Assembly (NCBI GenBank): GCA_030535395.1
Contig: JAUNLK010000007.1
Coordinates: 19,759-83,758 of the forward strand
Direction of reading: 5' to 3'
Origin: Tissierellia bacterium
GTDB lineage: Bacteria; Bacillota; Clostridia; Tissierellales; Peptoniphilaceae
DNA length: 64,000 bases
The position numbers were made by a program, and so were the translations under genes. Shown piece by piece: positions 7,658-16,691 of this stretch. How positions within the stretch are numbered: the first letter of the stretch is position 1; every line of letters begins with the position of its first letter. Under the pieces are notes generated by a model. It saw nothing but the letters and a program-made list of their open reading frames with translations. It was not told where the DNA came from and did no database searches.

Positions 7658-8959
7658 TCACTTTCTTTTTCTTTGGTCGTGGGCCTTTTTCCGCTCCAAG
7701 AGGGCCGTGAGGCGCTGGCGGACCTCCTCCTGGACCTCTTCCAAATTGATCCTAGTGAGCTTGCGGTCCTTGAGGATGAACTTACCGTCGCAGAGGACGT
7801 GGCGGACATCCTCGCTACTGGCGGAGTAGACCAGAGCGGAGATGAGATTGTTTCTGGGGGTGAAATTGAGGCTTGTGAGGTCGAAGAAGGCCAGATCCGC
7901 CTTCTTGCCCACTTCAATGCTCCCCAGCTCCTCTTCCTGGCCCATGGCCTTGGCCCCATTGATGGTGGCCATTCTCAGGACCTCGGCGGCGGGCACGGCC
8001 TCGGGGTCCAGGGTCAGGGCCTTGTTGACGATTCCCGCCAGGTGCATCTCCTCTAAAATATTTTGATTGTTGTTGCTGCTGTCCCCATCGGTGCCCAGGG
8101 CAATGGTGAGGCCCTTTTCCAGCATTTTGACAATGGGGGTGAAGCCACTGGCGAGTTTTAAATTGCTGGTGGGATTGTAGACGGGGAAGAATTTCTCGGG
8201 ATCCACCCGGTCCATCTCCTCCTCCGTCATATAGACGCAGTGGGCGGCAATGGTGTGCACCTCATCGTAGCCCAGGTCCATATAGTAGTTCACCGGAGTC
8301 ACCCCGTGCTCCTTGAGGCAGTCGTTCACTTCCACCTGGGTCTCGGAGGCGTGGGTGTGGACGATGCCGTCCATCTCCTTGGTCATCTCCAGGACCTGCT
8401 TCAGATAGTCCTTGCTATTGGTGTAGATGGCGTGGGGGGCGGGGACCACCTTCACTCTGCCATCGGCGGCATTGTGGTAGTTCTCGTAGAGCTCCCGCAC
8501 TTCCTTGAGCTTGGCTTCTCCGTCCCCGGTGATGTCGGTGAGGCCCCGAGTGGCCAGCAGCCGCATGCCAATTTCATCGGCCCCCTGGGCCACCCGGTCC
8601 ATTTCGTAGTACATATCATTGACCAGAGTGGTACCGCTCTTAATGGCCTCGGCCATGGACAGGAGGCTGCTCCAATAGATGTCCTCGGGGGTCAAGTGGG
8701 CCTCCAGGGGCCAAATGGCCTCGTTGAGCCACACCTGGAGGTTCATATCGTCGGCCAAATTTCTAAAGTAGCTCATTCCCAAATGGCTGTGGGCATTGAT
8801 AAAGCCGGGCACCAACAACAGATCCGAGTACTCCGTCTGAGCATTTGAATCTTGGGTGGGCTCAATGGCGGTGATTCGCTCCCCCTCCACAGTGAGGTCC
8901 ACATGGGAGATGACCTCTCCTTGGATTACATCGATGTATTGGGTATTGATAAATTTCAT
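7658..8959 (-). CDS. Amidohydrolase, probable 5-methylthioadenosine/S-adenosylhomocysteine deaminase
   Basis: This 433-residue protein belongs to the MtaD/SsnA/TrzN branch of the amidohydrolase superfamily. Metal ligands are visible as NAHSHLGM (about 55-62), the later HTHASE and AAHCVYM motifs, and GTDGDSSNNN. The superfamily deaminates MTA and SAH, but cytosine- and guanine-type substrates also occur, so the substrate is inferred. It may act in methionine and purine salvage. ATG 8959 has AGGAGG upstream. It is the first gene of an operon with trpS. Confidence 0.8.
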   Translation of the reverse strand: MKFINTQYIDVIQGEVISHVDLTVEGERITAIEPTQDSNAQTEYSDLLLVPGFINAHSHLGMSYFRNLADDMNLQVWLNEAIWPLEAHLTPEDIYWSSLLSMAEAIKSGTTLVNDMYYEMDRVAQGADEIGMRLLATRGLTDITGDGEAKLKEVRELYENYHNAADGRVKVVPAPHAIYTNSKDYLKQVLEMTKEMDGIVHTHASETQVEVNDCLKEHGVTPVNYYMDLGYDEVHTIAAHCVYMTEEEMDRVDPEKFFPVYNPTSNLKLASGFTPIVKMLEKGLTIALGTDGDSSNNNQNILEEMHLAGIVNKALTLDPEAVPAAEVLRMATINGAKAMGQEEELGSIEVGKKADLAFFDLTSLNFTPRNNLISALVYSASSEDVRHVLCDGKFILKDRKLTRINLEEVQEEVRQRLTALLERKKAHDQRKRK

Positions 8960-8983
8960 ACTTGCCTCCTAATCTCGCTAACC

Positions 8984-8989
8984 ATTGTA
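8984..8989 (-). promoter_or_regulatory. Likely -10 element of the deaminase-trpS operon
   Basis: TACAAT preceded by TGG (extended -10) lies about 25 bp before the start codon. The -35 is weak. Confidence 0.5.
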
Positions 8990-9052
8990 CCAAAAATCCC
9001 CGGGTAACGGTAGAAAATGAGGGAATTTAGGGACATTTGCCCCCCGCCGCCC

Positions 9053-9120
9053 TTTACTTTCCCCCTGGCATTTGCTATACTATTTAGCGGTTCTAAATTA
9101 TCGCGGCAAATTTAATTTAG
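9053..9120 (+). promoter_or_regulatory. rpsD promoter and leader hairpin
   Basis: The -35 TTTACT (9053-9058) and extended -10 TGC-TATACT (9076-9081) have 17-bp spacing. The roughly 45-nt leader has an inverted repeat, CTAAATTA 9093-9100 with TAATTTAG 9113-9120, ending right at the ribosome binding site (GAGGTG). It could fold over the start region. In other Firmicutes S4 represses its own mRNA; that this hairpin is the binding site is an inference. Confidence 0.7.
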
Positions 9121-9132
9121 AGGTGAAGTACA

Positions 9133-9726
9133 TTGGCAAGAATGATGGGACCCCGCTTTAAACAGGCGCGCAGACTGGGTCTAAATGTAGTAGGACATCC
9201 GAAGGCCATGAATCGTGCCGGTCGCGGTACTGCCCGTTCCGATCGTAAAATGACGGAATACGGTAAGCAGCTTTTGGAAAAACAACGTTTGAGAGCATAT
9301 TACGGAGTCATGGAGAAGCAATTCGTCCGCCTGGTGGAAGAAGCCTCCAAGAGTGACGAGCAAACCGGTCCCGCACTGGTAAAACTCTTGGAATGCCGTC
9401 TGGACAATCTGGTGTATCGTCTGGGCTTTGCACAATCCATCCGTCAAGCACGTCAAATGGTTACCCACGGCCACATGCTGGTCAATGGCCAAAAAGTAGA
9501 CATCCCCTCCTACCGCTGTGCAGTGGGCGATGAAATTGCTTTGGCCCCCCGTGGTCGCAAAGTGGACATGTTTAAGGAAAACTTCCAAAACAACTTTGTC
9601 ACCTCCTATCCCTATCTGACCAAGGATGAGGAGTTCAAGGGTAAACTGGTGTCTGAGCCCAATCGTGAAGACATCCCCATTGAAATTGAAGATCAACTGA
9701 TCGTAGAATTCTACTCCGGGAAATAA
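9133..9726 (+). CDS. rpsD: 30S ribosomal protein S4 (zinc-free type)
   Basis: S4 is a primary 16S rRNA-binding protein that nucleates the small subunit body. The 197-residue protein has the S4 RNA-binding domain at about 90-150 ([21 protein letters not shown]). The N-terminal four-cysteine zinc motif of the usual form is missing: the start reads [16 protein letters not shown], so this is a zinc-independent variant. The start codon is TTG at 9133. The gene stands alone with its own promoter and terminator, not in the alpha operon, as for the autoregulated stand-alone rpsD of Bacillus. Confidence 0.95.
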   Translation: MARMMGPRFKQARRLGLNVVGHPKAMNRAGRGTARSDRKMTEYGKQLLEKQRLRAYYGVMEKQFVRLVEEASKSDEQTGPALVKLLECRLDNLVYRLGFAQSIRQARQMVTHGHMLVNGQKVDIPSYRCAVGDEIALAPRGRKVDMFKENFQNNFVTSYPYLTKDEEFKGKLVSEPNREDIPIEIEDQLIVEFYSGK

Positions 9727-9734
9727 GCTCTTGG

Positions 9735-9763
9735 AAGGACTGAGCGTGGCTCAGTCCTTTTTT
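9735..9763 (+). terminator. rpsD terminator
   Basis: Perfect 11-bp stem AAGGACTGAGC/GCTCAGTCCTT with loop GTG, followed by T residues. Confidence 0.93.
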
Positions 9764-9821
9764 CTTATCTGGACATTGGGGGCCCTCCGGGGCAATTTGC
9801 CCGAGCTTTGTCCCGTGCTTG

Positions 9822-9846
9822 TGCTATAATTTAGTTATCTAGGAGG
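9822..9846 (+). promoter_or_regulatory. murC extended -10 promoter and ribosome binding site
   Basis: TGC-TATAAT (9822-9830) is followed by AGGAGG (9841-9846) before ATG 9852. No -35 is seen at normal spacing, and the leader is very short (about 15 nt). Confidence 0.65.
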
Positions 9847-9851
9847 AATTC

Positions 9852-11252
9852 ATGTTTCAGTTTACCTTGCACAATCAAGATTTTCATCACATACATTTCA
9901 TCGGCATTGGCGGCATCTCCATGAGTGGACTGGCGGAGCTCATGCACTCCGAGGGCTACACCATCTCCGGCAGCGATGCCAAGGAGTCGTCCATCACCAA
10001 GCACCTCATGGATTTGGGGATCAAAGTGAGCTATGGCCACAGCGAAGGGAACATTCAGGGGGCGGACCTGGTGGTCTACACCGATGCCATCTCCATGAAC
10101 AATCCCGAGTTTCAGGCGGCCCTCCGCTCCAAGGTGGATTTGGTGGACCGGGCCTCCTTCCTGGGGGCCATTATGAGAAATTACCGCACCTCCATTGCCG
10201 TCTCGGGCACCCACGGCAAGACCACCACCACCAGTATGATCGCCACGGCCATGAAGGACCACCCGGCCAGGCCCACCATCATGCTGGGGGGCATCCTGGG
10301 GGACCTCAAGGGGAACATTCAAGTGGGAGAGGACGAGTACTTTCTCACCGAGGCCTGTGAGTACCGGGCCAATGTGCTGAAGTACTTCCCCACCACCGCC
10401 ATCATCCTCAATATCGACGAGGACCATCTGGACTTTTTCGACAATATCGAACACATTCTCCAGACCTTTGAGGGCTATGTGGTGAATCTTGGCGAGGAGG
10501 GCATTCTCATCCTCAACAAGGACGATGCCAATACCATGACCATGGCAGCAAAGGCCAAGGCGAGAATTGTCACCGTCTCCCAAAATGGAGAGGCCGACTA
10601 CGAGGCCAGAGAGGTCACCGTCTCGGACAGCGGGCTGCCCTCCTATGAACTCTGGATTCGAGGGGAAAAGCACGGGCAGGTTCAGCTGGGGGTCATGGGC
10701 CTTCACAATGTGTCCAACTCCCTGGCCGCCATCGCCTCCATGGTGGAAAATGGCGTCCCCGTGGACCAGGCCGTCTCCGGGGTCCAGCGGTATCACGGAG
10801 TGGGCCGGAGACTGGAGTACAAGGGAAATCTGTCGGGGATCACCATCTACGACGACTACGCCCATCACCCCACGGAGATCCAGACCAGCCTCAATGCCCT
10901 GAGATCTGTGACGAAAAACCGCCTCATCACCATCTTCCAGCCCCACACCTACACCCGGACCAAGCTCCTCTTGGACAGCTTTGCCACCTCCTTTGGCATT
11001 GCCGATCTCACCATCATCACCGACATCTACGCCGCCCGGGAAAAGGACTACGGCGACATCCACAGCAAGACCCTGGTGGACGCCATCCGCCAACAGGGGG
11101 ACACCGCCTGCTATATGTCGGGCTTTGAAGAGGTAAAAGAATTCATCCTAAAACACGGACAGCCCGGAGACCTGGTGGTCACCATGGGCGCGGGAGATGT
11201 CTACCAAATCGGAGAAATGCTCCTAAAAACTGAATCCGAAGCCTCCGCTTGA
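9852..11252 (+). CDS. murC: UDP-N-acetylmuramate--L-alanine ligase
   Basis: This enzyme adds L-Ala to UDP-MurNAc with ATP in the cytosolic phase of peptidoglycan synthesis. The 466-residue protein has the N-terminal dinucleotide-like fold (GIGGISMSG, about 18-26), the ATP loop GTHGKTTT (119-126), ILNIDEDHLDF in the central domain, and DDYAHHPTEI opening the C-terminal domain. The length is normal. It is a single-gene unit with its own promoter and terminator, apart from any mur/dcw cluster. Confidence 0.96.
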   Translation: MFQFTLHNQDFHHIHFIGIGGISMSGLAELMHSEGYTISGSDAKESSITKHLMDLGIKVSYGHSEGNIQGADLVVYTDAISMNNPEFQAALRSKVDLVDRASFLGAIMRNYRTSIAVSGTHGKTTTTSMIATAMKDHPARPTIMLGGILGDLKGNIQVGEDEYFLTEACEYRANVLKYFPTTAIILNIDEDHLDFFDNIEHILQTFEGYVVNLGEEGILILNKDDANTMTMAAKAKARIVTVSQNGEADYEAREVTVSDSGLPSYELWIRGEKHGQVQLGVMGLHNVSNSLAAIASMVENGVPVDQAVSGVQRYHGVGRRLEYKGNLSGITIYDDYAHHPTEIQTSLNALRSVTKNRLITIFQPHTYTRTKLLLDSFATSFGIADLTIITDIYAAREKDYGDIHSKTLVDAIRQQGDTACYMSGFEEVKEFILKHGQPGDLVVTMGAGDVYQIGEMLLKTESEASA

Positions 11253-11266
11253 GGGAGGACTCAGAA

Positions 11267-11293
11267 CCCCACAGTGCCCTGTGGGGTTTTTTT
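11267..11293 (+). terminator. murC terminator
   Basis: Stem CCCCACAG/CTGTGGGG (11267-11274 with 11279-11286) and seven T residues. Confidence 0.93.
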
Positions 11294-11703
11294 GTGCCTT
11301 CCGGGGTTTTTGAAAAGCAGCTGAGCCCTGCCAGGGCCGGGCCCAAACAAATATCCACGGTGGAATATCCGTATCCCAGGCCCCACCTCTCCCGTCCAGA
11401 GGCACTTTCCAAACTTTTCCGTGAAAAGTAAAATTCTATATTCTCCGCCTGGGGATGTGCAAATATCCCGGACGGATCTTTTTATGCCTTGAATTTACAA
11501 TCCAAGTGCAAACAAACTTGTACCCCCTTACCCCCATAAAATGTAATTTTCAAAAAACAATTGAGGAGGGCACTAGTCTACGCCAGTGAAGTCACGAAAT
11601 TTCAGCATTAAAGATCCAGTGGCCAAAGAGTTGTACACTGTGATGATCCGGTTGAGCTTTACCTGTGATGGAATCCGTCAAGGGCCCCTCCCGAATTTTC
11701 CAC
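11294..11703. other. Intergenic region without a supported gene
   Basis: About 410 bp between murC and the convergent nucleoside transporter operon. It becomes AT-richer after 11420. A GTG-started reading at 11586 is preceded by GAGGAGG at 11563-11569, with 16 bases between, but it runs straight through the opposing terminator at 11704 and into the antisense strand of nupC. It is not accepted as a gene. Confidence 0.5.
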
Positions 11704-11736
11704 AAAAAAAGATCCCCCAGATATCCGGAGGATCTC
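11704..11736 (-). terminator. Terminator of the nucleoside ABC transporter operon
   Basis: An 11-bp stem with two G-T pairs (11725-11735 with 11710-11720 approximately), loop ATAT, and a run of seven T residues on the minus strand. Confidence 0.85.
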
Positions 11737-11745
11737 CCTTGTGCT

Positions 11746-12684
11746 TTACTTGTGTCGCTCATAGGGCAGACCATTGGCCTTGGGGCCCCGGGCCTCGCCC
11801 ACGAAGAGGATCATGGCTGCCATGGTGATGATGTAGGGCAGCATATTGAGGAGATTGGGGTTTACGGAGATCCCCGTGGAGCCCAGGAAGACCACCAGAC
11901 CCTCCGCCGCCCCGAAGAGGAGGCAGGCCAGGAGGGTGGTGTGGGGCTTCCAGCCCCCGAAGATCACGGCGGCCAGGGCGATGTAGCCCTGTCCACTGAC
12001 CAGGGTCTCCCGGAAGTTGGCCACCACGGCCAGGGAGAGGCTGGCGCCCCCCAGTCCGGCGAAGAAGCCCGAGGCCAGGACCCCGATGTATTTGATCTTG
12101 TAGACGTCGATCCCCAGAGTTTCCGCCGCCTGGGGGTGTTCCCCCACCGCCCGAATTCTCAGGCCCAGCTTGGTCCGGTAGAGGACGAAGAAGACCACCG
12201 GCACAATGAGCAGGGCAATGTACACGGTGACATACTGATTGAAGATGATGGCAGGCACCGAGCCCGACTCAAAGAGTCCCCCCAGGACCCGGGGAAGTTT
12301 GTTTTGGAAGGGAATGGGCTCCGTCATGGCCGCCCCGTCAAAGAAGATCCGGGCCAGGAAGATGGCCAGCCCCGGACCCAGGAGATTGATGGCGGTACCA
12401 CTGACCACGTGGTCGGCGCCAAAGTGGATGGTGGCCACGCCGTGGAGGAGGGAGATGGCCATGCCCCCCAGTCCCCCGCACAAAAAGGCCAGCCAGGGAT
12501 TGCCCGTGTAGAAGCCCACGGTGGCCCCGATGAGGGCCCCGATGGTCATCATTCCCTCCAGGCCGATATTGACCACGCCGGTGTTCTCACTGAGGACGCC
12601 CCCCATGGCGGTGAAAATCAAAGGCGCCGCATAGAGGAGGGTGATCCCCAAAATGGAAGCAATGCTGAAAATAAGATTATTCAC
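11746..12684 (-). CDS. Nucleoside ABC transporter permease (NupC-type)
   Basis: This 312-residue BPD-type permease of the sugar/nucleoside (BMP-linked) class has about 8-9 membrane segments and the family stretches SENTGVVNIGLEGMM near the N-terminus and RAVGEHPQAAETLGI in the coupling region. The start is GTG 12684, overlapping the nupB stop by 8 bp; an upstream extension to 12915 would lie inside nupB in another frame and is rejected. It is the last gene of bmpA-nupA-nupB-nupC, which likely imports nucleosides. Confidence 0.88.
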   Translation of the reverse strand: MNNLIFSIASILGITLLYAAPLIFTAMGGVLSENTGVVNIGLEGMMTIGALIGATVGFYTGNPWLAFLCGGLGGMAISLLHGVATIHFGADHVVSGTAINLLGPGLAIFLARIFFDGAAMTEPIPFQNKLPRVLGGLFESGSVPAIIFNQYVTVYIALLIVPVVFFVLYRTKLGLRIRAVGEHPQAAETLGIDVYKIKYIGVLASGFFAGLGGASLSLAVVANFRETLVSGQGYIALAAVIFGGWKPHTTLLACLLFGAAEGLVVFLGSTGISVNPNLLNMLPYIITMAAMILFVGEARGPKANGLPYERHK

Positions 12685-13825
12685 TCTTGTCCCCCTTCCC
12701 TTGAGCGGAGGTCTGGCCCCCGCCTGCCGTGGCAGCGGCAGCTTTGCCCTTTCTCCGGCTCCGGAAAAACTCCATGAGCTTGGGCATGGCAATGAACAGC
12801 ACGATGATCCCAATGATGATATTGATGATCTCACTGGGGGTGTTGAGCCGGGAGTTGAGTTTCCCCCCGCCGTAGGTGAGGGCGGCGAAGAGGATGCCCG
12901 CGGGAATGGTGGCAATGGGATGATTGCCGGCGATGAGGCTCACCGCAATCCCGTTGAAGCCATAGCCCTGTTGGGCCGCCAATATGCCGATATTCTCCGA
13001 GACCCCCAGGACGCTGACCCCACCGGCCAGGCCGCAGATGGCCCCGGAAATGGCCATACTCAAAATGGTGTTTTTCTTGATATTGATGCCGCCGTACTCT
13101 GCCGCCAGGGGATTGAAGCCCACGGCCTTGAGCTCATAGCCCAGGGTGGTGCGATAGAGGATGAACCACACCACAATGGCTGCGATGACAGCAATGAGGA
13201 TCCCCCAGTGGACCGGGGGGCTCAGTAGCTCCTTGGCCAGGGCATTTTCCCGGAGGAAGGCCCGGCCCGCCTCGGAGGTCTTCCACTGACCCAGGATGCG
13301 AATGGAAGCGGACTGAGCAATGTTGAAGGAATTGTTGCTGTCGGGCTTTCTGAGAAATGCCTTGGTGAGCATGTAGTTGCTGAAGTAGAAGCCAATCCAG
13401 TTCATCATAATGGAGCTGATGACCTCATTGACCCCCCTAGCCGCCTTGGCGAGACCCACAATGGCCCCCCAGAGGGCGCCTCCCAAAAAGCCAAAGAGGA
13501 GGGCCACCAGGGCGTGAATCACTGGAGGCAGGGGCACGGCCACCCCAACAATGGTGGCGCAGAGGGCCCCCACGATGAACTGACCCTCGGCCCCGATATT
13601 GAAGACCCCCGCATTGAAGGCGAAGGCCACCCCGAGGCCGGTGAGGATGATGGGCACCGCCTCCACCAGGGTCCAGGAAATGTATTTGGGACGGCCAAAG
13701 GCCCCCAGAATGAGCTCCTTATAGGCCTCCAGGGGATTGATGCCAATGGCCAGGAGGATCACCGCCCCCACCACCAGGCCCAAGAGGATGGAGACCAGGG
13801 TGTAGAGAAATCTATTTTTTTTCAT
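12677..13825 (-). CDS. Nucleoside ABC transporter permease (NupB-type)
   Basis: This 382-residue membrane permease shows about 8-10 hydrophobic segments and the family marks FNAGVFNIGAEGQF (about 80) and KAVGFNPLAAEYGGI. The C-terminus is a hydrophilic tail rich in Lys, Ala and Gly. ATG 13825 is chosen from the AGGAGG upstream and overlaps the nupA stop by 14 bp. It pairs with NupC as a heterodimeric channel driven by NupA. Confidence 0.88.
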   Translation of the reverse strand: MKKNRFLYTLVSILLGLVVGAVILLAIGINPLEAYKELILGAFGRPKYISWTLVEAVPIILTGLGVAFAFNAGVFNIGAEGQFIVGALCATIVGVAVPLPPVIHALVALLFGFLGGALWGAIVGLAKAARGVNEVISSIMMNWIGFYFSNYMLTKAFLRKPDSNNSFNIAQSASIRILGQWKTSEAGRAFLRENALAKELLSPPVHWGILIAVIAAIVVWFILYRTTLGYELKAVGFNPLAAEYGGINIKKNTILSMAISGAICGLAGGVSVLGVSENIGILAAQQGYGFNGIAVSLIAGNHPIATIPAGILFAALTYGGGKLNSRLNTPSEIINIIIGIIVLFIAMPKLMEFFRSRRKGKAAAATAGGGQTSAQGKGDKSE

Positions 13826-15344
13826 AGTCGGTGCCTCCTGCCATGTAATAGCCCACTTCTGAAGCATCGGTCTTACTTGCATCCAGGGTCTTGGTGATTT
13901 TTCCCTCGAAGATGACGCAAATTCGGTCCGAAAGATCCAAAATCTCATCCAATTCAAAGCTCACCAAGAGCACTGCCTTCCCTCGATCCCGCTGTTCCAC
14001 CAGGAAGGAGTGAATGTACTCAATGGCTCCCACGTCCAGCCCTCGGGTGGGCTGAGCCGCAATGAGGACATCGGGGTCATCGGCAATTTCCCGGGCCAAA
14101 ATGACCTTCTGCTGATTGCCCCCGGAGAGGTCCTGGGCCCTTTGGTGGGTATTTCTGGGCCTTATGTCGTATTGCTCCATGAGCTCTTCAGCGTGACCGT
14201 GGATGGATTTGGCCTGTAAAATTCCGCTGCTACAGTAGGGTTCCTTTTTAAAGTCCTCCAAGATCAAGTTTTCCGCCACACTGAAGGGCCCCACCAGCCC
14301 CCGCTTCTGCCGGTCCTCGGGAATATTGTTGAGACCGGCGTTTCGAATGGCCTTGGGGCTCTTGCCCGTAATGTCCTGGCCCCCCAGGGTCACTTTCCCC
14401 GAGACCACGGGCCTGAGGCCGGTGAGGGCCTCCAGTAGCTCCGTCTGACCATTGCCATCCACTCCGGCAATGCCCAGAATTTCCCCCTGATGGAGGGAGA
14501 GGGACAGGCCCTTCACCCGCTCAATGCCCCTGAGGTCGTGGACCACCAATTGGTCAATGCGCAGGGCCTCAGCGCCTAAATTTGCGGGCTTTTTCTCCAC
14601 ATTAAAGGAGACGGAGCGGCCCACCATCATCTCCGCCAGTTCCTCCTGGGTGACATCGGCCACATTTACGGTGTCGATCTTCTTGCCCCGGCGAATGATG
14701 GTGCAGCGATCGGCCACGGCCTTGATCTCGTCCAATTTGTGGGTGATGATGAGGATGGTCTTCCCCTCCTGGGCCAGCTGTCTCAAAATGGCCATGAGTT
14801 CTTCGATCTCCTGGGGGGTGAGGACCGCCGTGGGCTCATCGAAGATTAAAATTTCCGCATTCCGGTAGAGGGCCTTGAGAATTTCAATTCGCTGCTGCAT
14901 TCCCACGGAAATGTCCTGTACCTTGTCGTCGGGATTGATTCTGAGGCCGTAGTGCTCGGAAAGTTCCACCACCCGGTCCCGGGCAATCTTCCGGTCCAGG
15001 ACCACCCCACGGGTGGGCTCCTCCCCCAGAATGATATTTTCCACTACCGTAAAGGGTTCAATGAGCATAAAGTGCTGGTGCACCATCCCCAGGCCCTTGG
15101 CAATGGCATCCCTGGGTCCCTGAAAGTGAACCTCCTCCCCCCGGATCTTCACCGTCCCCTCAGTGGGGGCCAAGAGTCCGTAGAGGACATTCATCAGGGT
15201 GCTCTTCCCCGCACCATTTTCTCCAAGTAGTGCGTGGATTTCTCCGCTGTATATCGTCAAATCAATGGCGTCATTGGCCGTAAAATCACCAAACCGCTTG
15301 GTAACGCCTTCCATGACTACGGCTGGTGTACGTTCAACTCCCAT
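13812..15344 (-). CDS. Nucleoside ABC transporter ATP-binding protein (NupA-type)
   Basis: This 510-residue protein contains two ABC domains in one chain, as in RbsA/NupA-type ATPases. The first has Walker A GENGAGKST (41-49), Walker B LIFDEPTAVLTPQE and the switch HKLDEI. The second half has GVDGNGQTELLE in place of Walker A, signature SGGNQQK and AQPTRGLDVG. The degenerate second site is normal for this class. ATG 15344 has AGGAGG upstream. A terminator-like hairpin separates it from bmpA, so it is probably made in smaller amounts than the binding protein. Confidence 0.92.
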   Translation of the reverse strand: MGVERTPAVVMEGVTKRFGDFTANDAIDLTIYSGEIHALLGENGAGKSTLMNVLYGLLAPTEGTVKIRGEEVHFQGPRDAIAKGLGMVHQHFMLIEPFTVVENIILGEEPTRGVVLDRKIARDRVVELSEHYGLRINPDDKVQDISVGMQQRIEILKALYRNAEILIFDEPTAVLTPQEIEELMAILRQLAQEGKTILIITHKLDEIKAVADRCTIIRRGKKIDTVNVADVTQEELAEMMVGRSVSFNVEKKPANLGAEALRIDQLVVHDLRGIERVKGLSLSLHQGEILGIAGVDGNGQTELLEALTGLRPVVSGKVTLGGQDITGKSPKAIRNAGLNNIPEDRQKRGLVGPFSVAENLILEDFKKEPYCSSGILQAKSIHGHAEELMEQYDIRPRNTHQRAQDLSGGNQQKVILAREIADDPDVLIAAQPTRGLDVGAIEYIHSFLVEQRDRGKAVLLVSFELDEILDLSDRICVIFEGKITKTLDASKTDASEVGYYMAGGTDYEKK

Positions 15345-15407
15345 GAGCTCCTCCTTTTGTGTATATTATACCTGAAAGAATGGATGGGGGGGATACCAAC
15401 TCAGGGC

Positions 15408-15440
15408 AAAAAAAATCCACCGGATAACGGTGGACTTTTT
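15408..15440 (-). terminator. Intra-operon terminator between bmpA and nupA
   Basis: Stem TCCACCG/CGGTGGA with loop TTATC and eight T residues on the minus strand, in a 106-bp gap. No promoter was seen before nupA, so this probably allows partial read-through. Confidence 0.85.
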
Positions 15441-15450
15441 TGATCCTTGC

Positions 15451-16557
15451 TTATTCGGTAACGGGTGTGAACTGCTCGTAGTCGGCGGCAGAAGCAGGTA
15501 CTACGATGGTTCCGTCAATGATCTTTTCCTTGAGAGGTTGAACCTTTTCCAGGATTTCGGGCTTCACGTTCTTGTCACTGGTGGGTGCGATGTCCACAGT
15601 GTCCCCATCCTTCAAGCCGTAGACGATGGTTTCTCCACCGGGGAAGGCTTCGCCATTTGCCAGGCTCTCAATGATATTGTAGACGGCACTGTCGGCGCGC
15701 TTCATGGCAGAAGTGAGTACATTGTCGGGTGCCAGGCTGTTTTGGTCGCGGTCCACACCAATGGCCCACTTGCCCAGTTCCTTGGCAGCTTCGATGACGC
15801 CGTCACCGGCTCCGCCGGAAGCGTGGAAGACCACGTCGGCACCTTGTTGGTACATATTGGTGGCAATGGATTTGCCCTTGGCAGCGTCGGTGAAGTTCCC
15901 TACATACTGGCTGATTACTTTGATTTCCTTGCCCAGTTCAGCGGCAGCTTGATCCACACCGGCCTTGTAACCGTACTCGAAGGTTTCGATGAGGGTGGAT
16001 TGTTGTCCCCCTACAAAGCCCACGGTGTCGGTTTCGGTGGTGAGACCGGCAATGTAGCCCACCAGGAAGGAAGGCTCTTCTTGCTTAAAGAGGATCCCGG
16101 TGATGTTGTCGGGGCCGTCCTCATAGGCATAGTCCACGATGACATATTGGGTGTCGGGATTCATTTCAGCAGCTTCCAACATGGCATCCCCCAGGTTGAA
16201 GCCCGCTGCTACGATGATTTCATTGCCATCGTCCAGGAGGGTCTCCAGATTGGGTGCATAGTCGTTGGATTGATTGGACTCTTGGTAGCTGGGTTCGATA
16301 CCGAAGTCGGTGGCAGCCAGTTGCAGGCCTTCCCAAACCCCTTGGTTAAAGGATTGGTCGTTGATGCCACCCTCGTCAGTTACAAAACCAATTTTCTTAC
16401 CAGCGATTTCTCCGCCACCTTGGGTTTCCTCTGCCGTGTTTTCCGTGTTGGCGGTGTTGTTTGCGGTTTCATTGTTTGCAGGCGCACCCTGTCCACAAGC
16501 GACTAGGGTCAAGCTCAGTACGAGCATCAGCGCAATGAGAATAGATTTTCTTTTCAT
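15451..16557 (-). CDS. bmpA: BMP-family nucleoside-binding lipoprotein
   Basis: This 368-residue protein has a lipoprotein signal with lipobox LTLVAC (Cys21), then an Asn/Thr/Glu-rich linker to about residue 50, then the BMP/PnrA substrate-binding fold (KIGFVTDEGGINDQSFNQ onward). Family members bind purine nucleosides outside the membrane and hand them to a NupABC-type transporter, which is encoded next. It has its own strong promoter and is followed by an attenuating hairpin, fitting high expression of the binding protein. Confidence 0.92.
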   Translation of the reverse strand: MKRKSILIALMLVLSLTLVACGQGAPANNETANNTANTENTAEETQGGGEIAGKKIGFVTDEGGINDQSFNQGVWEGLQLAATDFGIEPSYQESNQSNDYAPNLETLLDDGNEIIVAAGFNLGDAMLEAAEMNPDTQYVIVDYAYEDGPDNITGILFKQEEPSFLVGYIAGLTTETDTVGFVGGQQSTLIETFEYGYKAGVDQAAAELGKEIKVISQYVGNFTDAAKGKSIATNMYQQGADVVFHASGGAGDGVIEAAKELGKWAIGVDRDQNSLAPDNVLTSAMKRADSAVYNIIESLANGEAFPGGETIVYGLKDGDTVDIAPTSDKNVKPEILEKVQPLKEKIIDGTIVVPASAADYEQFTPVTE

Positions 16558-16575
16558 AATTCCCCCTTCGGCCCC

Positions 16576-16604
16576 ATTATACCTTGATGTGATAGCCCTT
16601 GCAA
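16576..16604 (-). promoter_or_regulatory. bmpA operon promoter
   Basis: The -35 TTGCAA (16604-16599) and -10 TATAAT (16581-16576) are spaced by 17 bp. The leader is very short (about 15 nt), leaving no room for a riboswitch. Confidence 0.85.
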
Positions 16605-16660
16605 CGTTTACATCTACCTTTTTTAATATGGATTTTACAAGACCACCTCCTCCCCTTTAC

Positions 16661-16687
16661 AAAAAAAGGAGACCCAAATTGGGTCTC
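16661..16687 (-). terminator. Terminator after the 346-residue membrane protein gene
   Basis: Stem GAGACCC/GGGTCTC with loop AATTT, followed by seven T residues on the minus strand. Confidence 0.9.
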
Positions 16688-16691
16688 TCAA

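Noticed and set aside
11586..11828. Small GTG-started reading with GAGGAGG 16 bases upstream
   Set aside because: The spacing is too long, it crosses the opposing terminator and becomes antisense to nupC, and no family match was seen.
12685..12915. Longer N-terminus for nupC
   Set aside because: It lies inside nupB in another frame, is low-complexity, and GTG 12684 gives a normal membrane start.
16558..16660. Purine riboswitch in front of bmpA
   Set aside because: The -10 is about 20 bases before the start codon, so the leader is too short for any aptamer.
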